Source: Oceanobacillus luteolus (GTDB taxonomy: Bacteria; Bacillota; Bacilli; Bacillales; Amphibacillaceae). Taken from it: a stretch of 64,000 bases of DNA. A program made the translations under genes and the position numbers. Every line of letters begins with the position of its first letter. Within the stretch, counting starts at the first letter, position 1. The DNA lies in NCBI RefSeq assembly GCF_023715655.1, contig NZ_JAMBON010000002.1, forward strand, positions 124,001 to 188,000. The letters run 5' to 3'. This document shows positions 54,974-63,616 of the stretch, one piece after another. The notes beneath the pieces were generated by a model. The model did not search any database. It had not been told where the DNA came from and saw only the letters and a program-made list of their open reading frames with translations.

Positions 54974-56449
54974 TTACTTTCTTTTTTCAGCCTGTAATGC
55001 AACCTTCACTGTATCGATAAATTCATTCGCTTTTTCCACAGGTGCTTTGGTAAGTAAACTTACGATGATAAAGATACTGGTTGACAAAATTAGTCCCCAT
55101 ATTCCAGATGCCAATCCAAGTGGCTTCCATTGAAAGGCTTCCAAACAGATGACGATAAGCCCAGTAATAATCACACTGGCCAGCACCCCTTTTGCAGTAC
55201 CACGCTTCCAGAAAAATGTACCGAAAATAGCTGGAACAACGATGATCAAACCAGCGGAAGATGCAACAGACAGCAGAGCGATAATGCTCAATTCCATTTC
55301 GGCAAAGAGGTAAGCTAGAATTGCAATGATCGGAATGATGATTTTCCCTATTCGCAGCTGCATCTTATCAGATGACTTTTTCTTAATGTTTCCATAGACA
55401 TCTTTTGCAAAGACCGATGCTAACGTCAATAGAATGGAGTCGATTGTTGAAATAGCTGCAGCCATAATCCCCACCATGACGATGACCCCAAGTATGGGAG
55501 GCACGATGTCAGAAGACAAAAGTAAAGGTGTAGCTAAATCGACGTTTTCTAAGTCAGGAAACATAATCGTTGCTGAAAAGCCCCAAAGAATCGCTACCAA
55601 CGTATAAATCACTCCGAAAATCATAAAGCCTAAAATCATGATTTTTAAATCTTTCATCGATGCCGGCATGTACAATCGCTGACTGACTTGAGGGTTGGAG
55701 AGACTGAAAAACATCCACGGGATTGTCATACCGATAAATGTAAAGAAACTAAAAAATCCATTACCTGGTACACTTAGTGACTCTGGGTATTTTGTTTCTA
55801 AAGTATGGAAAAAGCCGTTGAACCCACCCAACCCATTAATCAATATAAGGATGACGAGAGTGGAGGAAATAATCATAAATATTGCTTGTAAGGAGTCGGT
55901 CCAGGCAACGGAACGGATGCCTGCAATGTATGAAAATAATATAGCCATTACCGTAGCGATTAGAACTCCGCTAGAAAAGGAAATCCCCCCATTTGTAAGA
56001 CCTGAAAGCAGATACCCTACTCCTGTCAGCTGCACAGCGCTATACGGAATTAGAAATAGACAGCTTGATATCGCGACAATAATAGCCACTCGCTTGTCTT
56101 GATAACGGTCACCCAGCATTTCAGAAGGGGTGACATATCCATATTTTTTACCAACAACCCAAAAACGCGGGCCAAAAAAGGCAATGAGTGAAACTCCCAT
56201 TAAATATATCAATTCAAATCCAAGCGCCCCAACTCCACCACGGTATGTTAGACCGGCCAGTCCAACTAACATAAAGGCGCTGTAGGTCGTTGCGCTATAG
56301 CTTAACGCTGAAACAAACCCTCCAAGTTTCCGGTCTCCAAGAAAATATCCAACCATATTATTTTGGTTACCAGTGCGTGACATGAAAGCAATTAATAAAG
56401 AAATGAATATATAAATTGCAATTGCCCACCAGACATAGGAAGTATTCAT
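54974..56449 (-). CDS. SSS-family Na+/solute symporter
   Basis: About 491 residues with 13 helices. LGDRKLGGFVSALSYSATTYSAFMLVGLAGLTY gives the SSS sodium site; the substrate is not clear (monocarboxylate, pantothenate and amino acid carriers share the pattern). The ATG at 56449 overlaps the stop of the preceding small gene (ATGA), so the two are coupled; a TTG five codons upstream is less likely. Ends in the shared terminator with the ybaK-like gene. Confidence 0.85.
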   Translation of the reverse strand: MNTSYVWWAIAIYIFISLLIAFMSRTGNQNNMVGYFLGDRKLGGFVSALSYSATTYSAFMLVGLAGLTYRGGVGALGFELIYLMGVSLIAFFGPRFWVVGKKYGYVTPSEMLGDRYQDKRVAIIVAISSCLFLIPYSAVQLTGVGYLLSGLTNGGISFSSGVLIATVMAILFSYIAGIRSVAWTDSLQAIFMIISSTLVILILINGLGGFNGFFHTLETKYPESLSVPGNGFFSFFTFIGMTIPWMFFSLSNPQVSQRLYMPASMKDLKIMILGFMIFGVIYTLVAILWGFSATIMFPDLENVDLATPLLLSSDIVPPILGVIVMVGIMAAAISTIDSILLTLASVFAKDVYGNIKKKSSDKMQLRIGKIIIPIIAILAYLFAEMELSIIALLSVASSAGLIIVVPAIFGTFFWKRGTAKGVLASVIITGLIVICLEAFQWKPLGLASGIWGLILSTSIFIIVSLLTKAPVEKANEFIDTVKVALQAEKRK

Positions 56450-56634
56450 TCTTCTTTGCCCCAATCTTTAATCATTATATAGTTGACACCGATAACGAGT
56501 ATGGTCAAGGCTGTCCAAAATAAAAAACTGCCATACCATGCATTTACATTTCTTAGTAATGTGTAAGGTACAACGAAAGCTAAAAGAATTAATATTGTAA
56601 TTAGGATTGCGTAAGCTTTTTCATTGTGTTTCAT
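56446..56634 (-). CDS. Small two-helix partner of the SSS symporter
   Basis: A 62-residue protein with two hydrophobic helices (about 8-26 and 35-54), in the style of the DUF3311/YhdT-like small proteins encoded next to sodium:solute symporters. It overlaps the symporter start by four bases. GGAGG lies 8 bp before the ATG. Its likely role is assembly or regulation of the carrier; family assignment is tentative. Confidence 0.7.
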   Translation of the reverse strand: MKHNEKAYAILITILILLAFVVPYTLLRNVNAWYGSFLFWTALTILVIGVNYIMIKDWGKEE

Positions 56635-56914
56635 GATATTTCCTCCAATCCATTCTGTATATTGGAAATTTTGTGGAATTCATCACATGTTAGCGTAGTT
56701 GTTTCATTTAATTCGTTAAATTTTACAAAAACAATCATAACAGAATGCCATTTGAATTGCCACAGAAAGTAAATATTTATATCTCGTTCTTTTCTAGTTA
56801 ATGTAACCCTCGCTAGTCGTAAAAAACGATACGGATAATAAAGTTTCCCTTTTCTGCAACTTTCTTTTTGAATTGTCGTCTAATGAGAAAAAGGTTGAAA
56901 GGGGTCAGCAAGGC

Positions 56915-57814
56915 ATGCGAAAGCTATTTTCACTTTTAGTTCTTGTCTTTTTTCTTTTATCGTGCAGCAACCAAGATTCAGGTGAGATGACAGCTGATAT
57001 GTCTGTTGAATCGTATGATCGTAGTGGAGCGGATATGGCTGAAGAAAATCTCGCATTTACTGAATCGGCAGATGTTGAAGTAGAGGAGGTCGAAAACAAG
57101 TCCGCAGTTAGAGAATCTGAGGGAAATAATCGGAAAGTCATTTATACTGCAGACCTGCAAGTCGAGGTGGAAAGTTACCAGGAAATAACGGAGCATATTC
57201 AGAAAGAAACAGAAAGATTGGGAGGCTATATTGTAGAGTCTAATCTGTACAACGATTCAGATGGGAGGAGCGGACAAATAACAGTTCGTATACCGCAAGA
57301 AGACTTCCGAACTTTTATAGAAATAGTTGAAAAAGGGAGTACGAAGGTAGTGGAACAAACTGTTTCCGGTCAAGATGTAACAGAGGAGTTTGTGGATTTA
57401 GAGTCAAGAATGAAATCAAAACGCCAAGTCGAAGAAAGGTTACTTGAGTTTTTGACAAATGCTGAGAAAACAGAAGACCTATTAAAAATATCTAATGATT
57501 TGGCTGACATTCAAGAAGAGATTGAAACCTTGATAGGCAGGATGAATTACTTGCAGGATAAAACAGACTTTTCTACGGTTACGATAAGGATATATGAAAA
57601 CAATGTAACACTATCATCTATTGATGATGATGACCTGAATACTTGGGAAGAAACGAAAAAGCAATTCATGAGAAGTGTAAACTTTGTCATCTCCGTTTTT
57701 TCTGGAATAATAGTATTCTTCATTGGCAATCTTCCTGTGTTTTTATTAGTAGGTGTTTTACTTTTAATTGGTTTTCTTACATGGCGAAGGAAAAGAAAAT
57801 CTGAGAAATCCTAG
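56915..57814 (+). CDS. DUF4349 lipoprotein
   Basis: About 299 residues. Lipobox FLLSC (Cys17), an acidic variable linker to residue 75, the DUF4349 domain (about 75-245, with KVIYTADLQVEVESYQE, QITVRIPQEDF and DLESRMKSKRQVEERLLEFL containing a coiled coil), one C-terminal transmembrane helix (about 265-290) and a basic tail. So it is tethered at both ends. Function unknown. The ATG at 56915 has AAAGGGG 10 bp upstream; an extended frame begins earlier without a site. Confidence 0.82.
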   Translation: MRKLFSLLVLVFFLLSCSNQDSGEMTADMSVESYDRSGADMAEENLAFTESADVEVEEVENKSAVRESEGNNRKVIYTADLQVEVESYQEITEHIQKETERLGGYIVESNLYNDSDGRSGQITVRIPQEDFRTFIEIVEKGSTKVVEQTVSGQDVTEEFVDLESRMKSKRQVEERLLEFLTNAEKTEDLLKISNDLADIQEEIETLIGRMNYLQDKTDFSTVTIRIYENNVTLSSIDDDDLNTWEETKKQFMRSVNFVISVFSGIIVFFIGNLPVFLLVGVLLLIGFLTWRRKRKSEKS

Positions 57815-57834
57815 GCTAGACCTAGGGTTTTTCC
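57807..57834 (+). terminator. Terminator of the DUF4349 gene
   Basis: AATCCTAGG-CTAGA-CCTAGGGTT followed by T; overlaps the stop codon. Confidence 0.82.
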
Positions 57835-57922
57835 GTTTTCTGTAGATAAAGTAAAAATATTTTGATTATATATAAGCTAGTGTTAAAATGATAGAAATAA
57901 TATATGCATCTGGAGGAGAATA

Positions 57923-58780
57923 ATGGAAACTTTAGAAGTAGGGCGAGCGAGGTTGACATGGCTTAAAGGGGGAGTCAATCATCTGGATGGAGGTGCTATG
58001 TTTGGTGTTGTACCAAAAGCATTATGGTCTAGGAAATATCCATCCAATGAGAAGAATCAAATCGAGCTTCGTACCGATCCAATCTTACTGCAGTTAGATG
58101 GTAAAAACTTTTTAATAGATGCTGGGCTTGGAACCGACAAATTGACTGAAAAGCAAATTCACAATTTTGGAGCAGTTGAGCTTTCGTTTGTTGAAGAGTC
58201 TTTGGGAGAATTGGGACTTTTACCAACAGATATCGATGCTGTTTTGATGACCCACTTGCATTTTGATCATGCTAGTGGTTTATCGAAACGAGTTGGAGAT
58301 GAATATGATTCGATTTTCACTAATGCAGTCATTTATACAACTGCAATTGAGTGGGAAGAAATGCGTAATCCTAATATACGATCTGTAAATACATATTGGG
58401 AAATAAATTGGCAGCCTATCGAGGATCAGGTCGAGACGTTTGCCGATGAACTGAAGATAGTAGATGGTTTACGAATGATCCATACTGGTGGTCATAGTGA
58501 AGGGCACGCCATCATCATTTTCGAGGATGGAGATGATTGCTTCATTCATATGGGGGATATCATGCCGACCATTGCCCATCAAAATAAACTATGGGTATTA
58601 GCTTATGATGATTATCCAGTGACATCCGTTCACGAGAAGGAAGAATGGATGGAATTTGGATACAGCAAAGAAGCTTGGTATACATTTTATCATGATGCAT
58701 ATTACCGAGCAGTCAGATTTAATGAAAGCGGCGAGATAATGGATGAGTTGAAAAGAAAACGTTATGAGTATAAGGTATAA
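57923..58780 (+). CDS. ytnP: Metallo-beta-lactamase-fold hydrolase YtnP (quorum-quenching lactonase type)
   Basis: A 285-residue MBL-fold enzyme, close to B. subtilis YtnP in length. Metal site HLHFDH (residues 111-116), then a late His in HTGGHSEGHAIII and Asp in MGDIMPT. YtnP is a lactonase that degrades acyl-homoserine-lactone-type signals in B. subtilis; activity here is inferred. GGAGGAG before the ATG, terminator after. Confidence 0.88.
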   Translation: METLEVGRARLTWLKGGVNHLDGGAMFGVVPKALWSRKYPSNEKNQIELRTDPILLQLDGKNFLIDAGLGTDKLTEKQIHNFGAVELSFVEESLGELGLLPTDIDAVLMTHLHFDHASGLSKRVGDEYDSIFTNAVIYTTAIEWEEMRNPNIRSVNTYWEINWQPIEDQVETFADELKIVDGLRMIHTGGHSEGHAIIIFEDGDDCFIHMGDIMPTIAHQNKLWVLAYDDYPVTSVHEKEEWMEFGYSKEAWYTFYHDAYYRAVRFNESGEIMDELKRKRYEYKV

Positions 58781-58782
58781 AA

Positions 58783-58815
58783 AAGAAGCGCTTTCTAAAA
58801 GAAGCGCTTCTTTTT
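58783..58815. terminator. Terminator after ytnP
   Basis: AGAAGCGCTT / AAGCGCTTCT, 10-bp stem with T5 tail, placed between ytnP and the convergent PepSY gene. Confidence 0.85.
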
Positions 58816-58817
58816 GA

Positions 58818-59132
58818 TTAAGCAGTTTCAGCAGAAGCGATGATGCCGCCTGTTTCCACATCCACATAAAATTCATATTGTTTATTGTTGCCATCGATAT
58901 TTCTGGTGATGCCTCCACGGTAAGCCTGATAAACAAGGCCGTTTTTCTCCACCTCTTCCGGTTTCATATAAATCCATGAACCGCTTATTGGACCAGTACG
59001 TTTAAAGGCTTCTTTTGCATTGCTCAACGCCTTCTCAGGTGTGATCTGTTGCTTTTGTTCCAGTTGGTCTCTAAGTAAGTATCCTACCGCAAAGCCAATG
59101 CCTGCAGCAAGTATGAGATTTCGTTTTTTCAA
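58818..59132 (-). CDS. PepSY-type small membrane/secreted protein
   Basis: A 104-residue protein with an N-terminal hydrophobic anchor (LILAAGIGFAVGYLL) and a PepSY-like C-terminal half ending YEFYVDVETGGIIASAETA. It resembles small proteins next to ytoP in Bacillus (YtzB). Role unknown; PepSY domains often inhibit proteases. TTG start with GAGGTGG upstream. Divergent from ytoP. Confidence 0.75.
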   Translation of the reverse strand: MKKRNLILAAGIGFAVGYLLRDQLEQKQQITPEKALSNAKEAFKRTGPISGSWIYMKPEEVEKNGLVYQAYRGGITRNIDGNNKQYEFYVDVETGGIIASAETA

Positions 59133-59306
59133 TTCGTTCCACCTCTCAATTATGAAATAAACATCAATCCTGTTTTAAGTATACCTTACTTGTCGGAAAA
59201 ATTAAAATTGCAGCTAACAACAGGATAGTGGAAAGCAGAATAACATATCCGTTATACTAATAGAGAATGAATAAAATACAGAAAATATATAAAAAGGGGC
59301 TTGAAC

Positions 59307-60374
59307 ATGAATCAGGAAACCTTGGATCTTTTTAAAAATCTAACTGAATTACAAGGGGCACCGGGAAACGAGCATGCTGTCCGGGCTTTTATGAAAAAAG
59401 AATTAGAAAAATATGCCGATGAAATTGTCCAAGATAATCTTGGGGGAATTTTTGGAGTTAAACGTGGAGAAGGCCCACGTGTTATGGTTGCTGGACATAT
59501 GGACGAAGTAGGCTTTATGGTTACTCAAATTACGAAAAATGGTATGATCCGTTTTCAACCATTAGGTGGTTGGTGGAACCAAGTCATGCTTGCTCAGCGC
59601 GTTCAAGTAATGACAGAAAACGGACCGATTATCGGTGTAATTTCTTCGATACCGCCACATTTATTAACAGATGCACAACGGAAGAAACCGATGGAAATTA
59701 AAAATATGTTGATTGATATTGGAGCCGATGACAGGGAAGATGCTGAAAAGATAGGTGTGAAGCCTGGAGATTCAATCGTTCCGGTAACTCCATTCCAACC
59801 GATGGCTAATGAAAAGAAGATTCTTGCTAAAGCTTGGGACAACCGATATGGCTGTGGTCTATCCATTGAACTTTTGAAAGAATTACAAGGTGAAACGTTG
59901 CCGAATGAACTATACTCGGGTGCGACAGTCCAAGAAGAGGTGGGCTTACGTGGTGCACAAGTAGCTGCTAATATGATTCAGCCGGATATTGCTTACGTAT
60001 TGGATGCTTCACCGGCAAATGATGCATCAGGAGATAAAAATGCATTTGGTCAACTTGGTAAAGGTGCCCTAGTTCGTATTTTTGACCGAACCATGGTGAC
60101 ACATCGCGGAATGAGAGAATTTGTGCTCGATACTGCTGAGAGCAATAACATTCCTTATCAATACTTTATTTCACAAGGAGGTACGGATGCAGGTAGAATC
60201 CACCTTTCCAATAATGGTGTACCAAGTGCTGTAATCGGAATTTGTTCAAGATACATTCATACATCAGCTTCGATTATTCATATCGATGATTATGCTGCTG
60301 CTAAAGAATTGCTTGTTAAACTAGTGAAAAATACAGATCAAAACACCGTTGATACCATCAGGAGCAATAGTTAG
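59307..60374 (+). CDS. ytoP: M42-family aminopeptidase YtoP
   Basis: About 355 residues of the M42 (glutamyl aminopeptidase / endoglucanase M) family. Metal ligands: [10 protein letters not shown] (His), [10 protein letters not shown] (Asp), [10 protein letters not shown] (catalytic Glu-Glu), YVLDASPA (Asp) and the late [11 protein letters not shown] (His). It releases N-terminal residues from peptides. The ATG at 59307 follows AAGGGGC; a TTG two codons earlier is possible but less well spaced. Confidence 0.92.
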   Translation: MNQETLDLFKNLTELQGAPGNEHAVRAFMKKELEKYADEIVQDNLGGIFGVKRGEGPRVMVAGHMDEVGFMVTQITKNGMIRFQPLGGWWNQVMLAQRVQVMTENGPIIGVISSIPPHLLTDAQRKKPMEIKNMLIDIGADDREDAEKIGVKPGDSIVPVTPFQPMANEKKILAKAWDNRYGCGLSIELLKELQGETLPNELYSGATVQEEVGLRGAQVAANMIQPDIAYVLDASPANDASGDKNAFGQLGKGALVRIFDRTMVTHRGMREFVLDTAESNNIPYQYFISQGGTDAGRIHLSNNGVPSAVIGICSRYIHTSASIIHIDDYAAAKELLVKLVKNTDQNTVDTIRSNS

Positions 60375-60440
60375 CAATAAATTGCTGTGATGGAGGGAGA
60401 CTTCATTCCGTAGAGTCTAAGTTTTGCACAGTATGATGAG

Positions 60441-60489
60441 TTACGGGTTGTATACTCTTTAGGTTTATAATGGAGTGTACCGCCCGTAA
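60441..60489 (+). other. Long intergenic hairpin upstream of the DUF84 gene
   Basis: TTACGGG-TT-GTATACTC pairs with GAGTGTAC-CG-CCCGTAA (7 + 8 pairs, one G-U, symmetric two-base internal loop). No T-run follows, so it is not a standard terminator. It lies 48 bp before the gene start. Confidence 0.45.
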
Positions 60490-60536
60490 TTGCGTGATGA
60501 ATGTGTGATTTCAATACTTCAATGATGAGGTGAAAC

Positions 60537-61040
60537 ATGAAACTGATTTTAGGTTCAAAAAATCCCACTAAAATTCGAGCATGCAAAGCGGTTTTTCCAG
60601 AACACGAGGTAATAGGAGTTTCAGTAGCGTCGAATGTTTCTCCTCAACCATCTACTGATGAAGAGACGAGACAAGGTTCGATTAATCGTGCGCTTGCTTC
60701 TATTAGCAGCAAGGATGCTGATATGGGGGTAGGTCTTGAAGGTGGAGTGATGCTTTTGGAAGGTCGACTCTATCTTTGTAACTGGGGAGCTCTTGTAACA
60801 TCAAATGGAGACATTTATACAGCTAGCGGAGCACGAATCGAGCTGCCGATTGACTTTGTTCCCGAGTTAAATTCGGGCAAGGAACTTGGTGAAATCATGG
60901 AAGCCTATTCCAAAAAAGAGGACGTCAGATCTAACGAAGGTGCAGTTGGTATATTCACCAATGATATAGTTGATCGAAGTGAGATGTTTACCCATGTTAT
61001 GCAACTACTTCGAGGTCAGATGGAGTATTGGTCGAGATAA
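60537..61040 (+). CDS. DUF84 inosine/xanthosine triphosphatase-like protein
   Basis: A 167-residue DUF84 (YjjX/NTPase) protein with the LGSKNPTKIRACKAVF start, SVASNVSPQPSTDEETRQGSINRA and GVGLEGGV segments. Family members hydrolyse non-canonical purine NTPs (ITP/XTP) to keep nucleotide pools clean. No obvious signal peptide. GAGGTG before the ATG, terminator after the stop. Confidence 0.87.
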   Translation: MKLILGSKNPTKIRACKAVFPEHEVIGVSVASNVSPQPSTDEETRQGSINRALASISSKDADMGVGLEGGVMLLEGRLYLCNWGALVTSNGDIYTASGARIELPIDFVPELNSGKELGEIMEAYSKKEDVRSNEGAVGIFTNDIVDRSEMFTHVMQLLRGQMEYWSR

Positions 61041-61049
61041 AGTGCAAAT

Positions 61050-61083
61050 GAAAATGGAGTGCACCAATTTGCACTCCATTTTC
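61050..61083. terminator. Terminator between the DUF84 gene and ytoQ
   Basis: GAAAATGGAGTGC / GCACTCCATTTTC, a perfect 13-bp stem between convergent genes. Confidence 0.85.
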
Positions 61084-61085
61084 AC

Positions 61086-61526
61086 TTATTCAAAGATATA
61101 TGCAAGTACTTCTAATGCTTGATCCACTGTTTCAACCGTAATATTTGCTTTATTTGAAAGTTCTTTTAGTGGATGGATATGCTCTTCTGGACGAACAATA
61201 ATGGTTGGCTTGTTCATCGTAATTGCAGCAGATGCATCCATTGCAGTGTTCCATTGCTTATATTTCTCGCCGAATAGGGCAATAACAACATCCGATTTTT
61301 GCATAAGTACTTGTGTTCTTAAATTGTTTACTGCTGAAGCAGCATCATCTCGATAATATTTACCTGGTTGTTCTCCGAGAATCTTCTCACCAATTGCATC
61401 TGATAGATCATGGTTTGTTTGAGGACCGACAAACGTAAGCGGTAAGTTTTTTTCTTTTGCCTTAGCCTTTACTTGATCACGCCAGTCCGTATGAATTTCT
61501 CCAGCTAAATAAACTGTAAGTTCCAT
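61086..61526 (-). CDS. ytoQ: YtoQ-family protein
   Basis: A 146-residue protein of the YtoQ family, related to nucleoside 2-deoxyribosyltransferase-like folds. VYLAGEIHTDWRD, LTFVGPQTNHDLSDAIGE and KSDVVIALFGEKYKQWNTAMDA are family blocks. Function unproven. GGAGGTG before the ATG. Divergent from ytpP. Confidence 0.88.
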   Translation of the reverse strand: MELTVYLAGEIHTDWRDQVKAKAKEKNLPLTFVGPQTNHDLSDAIGEKILGEQPGKYYRDDAASAVNNLRTQVLMQKSDVVIALFGEKYKQWNTAMDASAAITMNKPTIIVRPEEHIHPLKELSNKANITVETVDQALEVLAYIFE

Positions 61527-61695
61527 TTCTGCACCTCCAATATTATTCCTATATACATACTACCTAATTGTGTGAGTATTGTTAAATGATTCATCCTATG
61601 CTCAGTGGAATCTAGTCGAATTTGTTTCCGGCAGAGGCTTGAGGATTGAAACAGATGAAAATGAAAGCTATGATAGAAAAAAGGAGTGGTCACTA

Positions 61696-62013
61696 GTGAA
61701 ACAATTACAATCTGTTAAAGAATTTAATGAACTAAAAAATAATCAGCAAGTTATCTTTATGTTTTCAGCAGGATGGTGTCCTGACTGTCGAGTCATTGAG
61801 CCAATATTGCCTGAAATTGAAGAAAAGTATCCTGAATATACATTTGTTGAAGTAAATCGTGATGAATTTATGGAACTAGCGCAAGAAAATGATATATTCG
61901 GTATCCCAAGCTTTTTAGCATTTAAAGAGGGTGCTGAAGTAGGCCGTTTTGTAAGCAAAGACCGGAAGACGAAGGAAGAAATCATTTCGTTTATCGATGG
62001 CTTTTCGAAATAA
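61696..62013 (+). CDS. ytpP: Thioredoxin-like protein YtpP
   Basis: A 105-residue thioredoxin-fold protein with WCPDC (Cys28 and Cys31) and the cis-Pro segment FGIPSFLAF. The start is a GTG at 61696 with AAGGAG 9 bp upstream; a long upstream extension to 61579 lacks a site and does not resemble thioredoxin. First gene of ytpP-ytpQ-ytpR, an order conserved in Bacillus. Confidence 0.9.
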   Translation: MKQLQSVKEFNELKNNQQVIFMFSAGWCPDCRVIEPILPEIEEKYPEYTFVEVNRDEFMELAQENDIFGIPSFLAFKEGAEVGRFVSKDRKTKEEIISFIDGFSK

Positions 62014-62034
62014 GGATATGAGGGGGTACCATCG

Positions 62035-62844
62035 ATGGCTAAGTTAACCAGTACTAAATTGCGAGACATAATAAAAGAACGTCTATCTGCTGACAAATAC
62101 CAATTCCGTTTTAACCGTAAAGAAGACACATTAAGAGTAGAGTGGAAAGATTCAAAGCAGGGTATGACGTTAACTTTACCTAGTATCATCGCAAAATATG
62201 ATACACGAGGTGAAGAAGTAATTAACGAAGTGGTGGAACATATTGAGGAAGCTTTAAGAATGATGAAGATGGAAGTCGAACTCACAGGTAAGGAGAAACA
62301 AATATTTCCTGTTATTCGCTCCACATCATTTCCCAAAAAGACGAATGCTGGTACAGCACTCGTTTATAAAGATCATACGGCAGAAACGAGAATTTTCTAC
62401 GCTTTAGATGAAGGTAAATCATACCGATTGATTGATGAGGTTTTATTAAAAGAAGCGGGCTGGTCACAGCAACATTTGGAGGAAATTGCGATGTTCAATG
62501 CCAGATCCCTTTCTACTAAATATAAAGTAGACCGGGTGGCAGGGAATGATTTTTACTTCATTGCCACTCAAGATGGCTATGATGCATCTCGAATTCTTAA
62601 TGAAGCCTTTCTGGATGAAATGAGCGAGAAGGTTAAAGGTGATATGACTGTTGCTACACCACATCAAGATGTTCTCATTATAGCAGACATTCAAAACAAA
62701 ACCGGGTATGATATATTGGCACAGCTTACGATGAAGTACTTCACAGAAGGTCGGATACCAGTCACTTCTCTACCGTTTATTTATGAAAATAAAAAACTGG
62801 AACCAATATTCATCCTTGCAAAAAATCGACCAGAGAAGGAATAG
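62035..62844 (+). CDS. ytpQ: DUF1444 (UPF0354) protein YtpQ
   Basis: A 269-residue UPF0354 protein. FPVIRSTSFPKK, YALDEGKSYRLIDEVLLKEAGWS and NDFYFIATQDGYDASRILN are its conserved blocks. Soluble and of unknown function. GAGGGGG before the ATG, 21 bp after ytpP, same operon. Confidence 0.9.
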   Translation: MAKLTSTKLRDIIKERLSADKYQFRFNRKEDTLRVEWKDSKQGMTLTLPSIIAKYDTRGEEVINEVVEHIEEALRMMKMEVELTGKEKQIFPVIRSTSFPKKTNAGTALVYKDHTAETRIFYALDEGKSYRLIDEVLLKEAGWSQQHLEEIAMFNARSLSTKYKVDRVAGNDFYFIATQDGYDASRILNEAFLDEMSEKVKGDMTVATPHQDVLIIADIQNKTGYDILAQLTMKYFTEGRIPVTSLPFIYENKKLEPIFILAKNRPEKE

Positions 62845-62860
62845 AGAGGAAGATATAATA

Positions 62861-63463
62861 ATGAACGTATTTTACAATCCAAAAGGTGTTGGCGATGTCC
62901 TGATCATACCAATTGAAGAAGGTGACCGCTATGAATATAGTTACGAAACGTATGGAGATATTGTCCGTATTATCGGCGAAGGTGGAAAAGTATTAGGTTA
63001 CAATATCTTCAACGCAACGAAAAATTTTGACATAGAACAGACAGGTGCAATAAAACTTACAGAGGATTTCTTGAGTAAAATCCAGGAACTCTTTTATAAA
63101 AATGATGTGAAAGATGAGCTCAACTTTGATCTTAGCCCGAAGTTTGTCGTTGGCTACGTGGAAGAAAAGCAACCCCACGAAAATGCAGATAAGCTCAATG
63201 TTTGTAAAGTTGACGTAGGGAACGAAGTGTTACAGATCGTTTGCGGTGCACCGAATGTCGATGCGGGTCAGAAGGTAGTTGTTGCAAAAGTTGGTGCAAC
63301 TATGCCTAGCGGATTGCGTATTAAGCCATCCGAACTACGCGGAGTACCTTCTAATGGTATGATTTGCTCCCAAAAAGAATTAGGGTTACCAAATGCTCCG
63401 GAAGAAAAAGGGATTTATGTACTTGATGATAGTTATCAGGTTGGTGAAGAATTTACTTTTTAA
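62861..63463 (+). CDS. ytpR: tRNA-binding-domain protein YtpR
   Basis: A 200-residue protein. Residues 1-85 are the YtpR-specific N-terminal domain; 90-198 are an EMAP-II/PheT-like tRNA-binding OB-fold (VGYVEEKQPHENADKLNVCKVDVG, QIVCGAPNV, LRGVPSNGMICSQKELG). It may bind tRNA or act with phenylalanyl-tRNA synthetase functions, not proven. GAGGAAG before the ATG at 62861; the longer upstream frame is the ytpQ end read in another phase. Confidence 0.9.
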   Translation: MNVFYNPKGVGDVLIIPIEEGDRYEYSYETYGDIVRIIGEGGKVLGYNIFNATKNFDIEQTGAIKLTEDFLSKIQELFYKNDVKDELNFDLSPKFVVGYVEEKQPHENADKLNVCKVDVGNEVLQIVCGAPNVDAGQKVVVAKVGATMPSGLRIKPSELRGVPSNGMICSQKELGLPNAPEEKGIYVLDDSYQVGEEFTF

Positions 63464-63477
63464 CTTCATATCTTTGA

Positions 63478-63513
63478 AACACACACTATTATTTGGATAG
63501 CGTGTGTTTTTTT
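63478..63513 (+). terminator. ytpPQR terminator
   Basis: AAACACACACTA / TAGCGTGTGTTT stem with a T8 tail. Confidence 0.85.
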
Positions 63514-63616
63514 TGACGTCTGTCATACAGATTTAATTTTTTTATGACAACATTTGTTATAAAAAACTGGTAAAATAGATAGGTAACATGGAATGTTAGA
63601 GAAATGAGTGAAAGAA

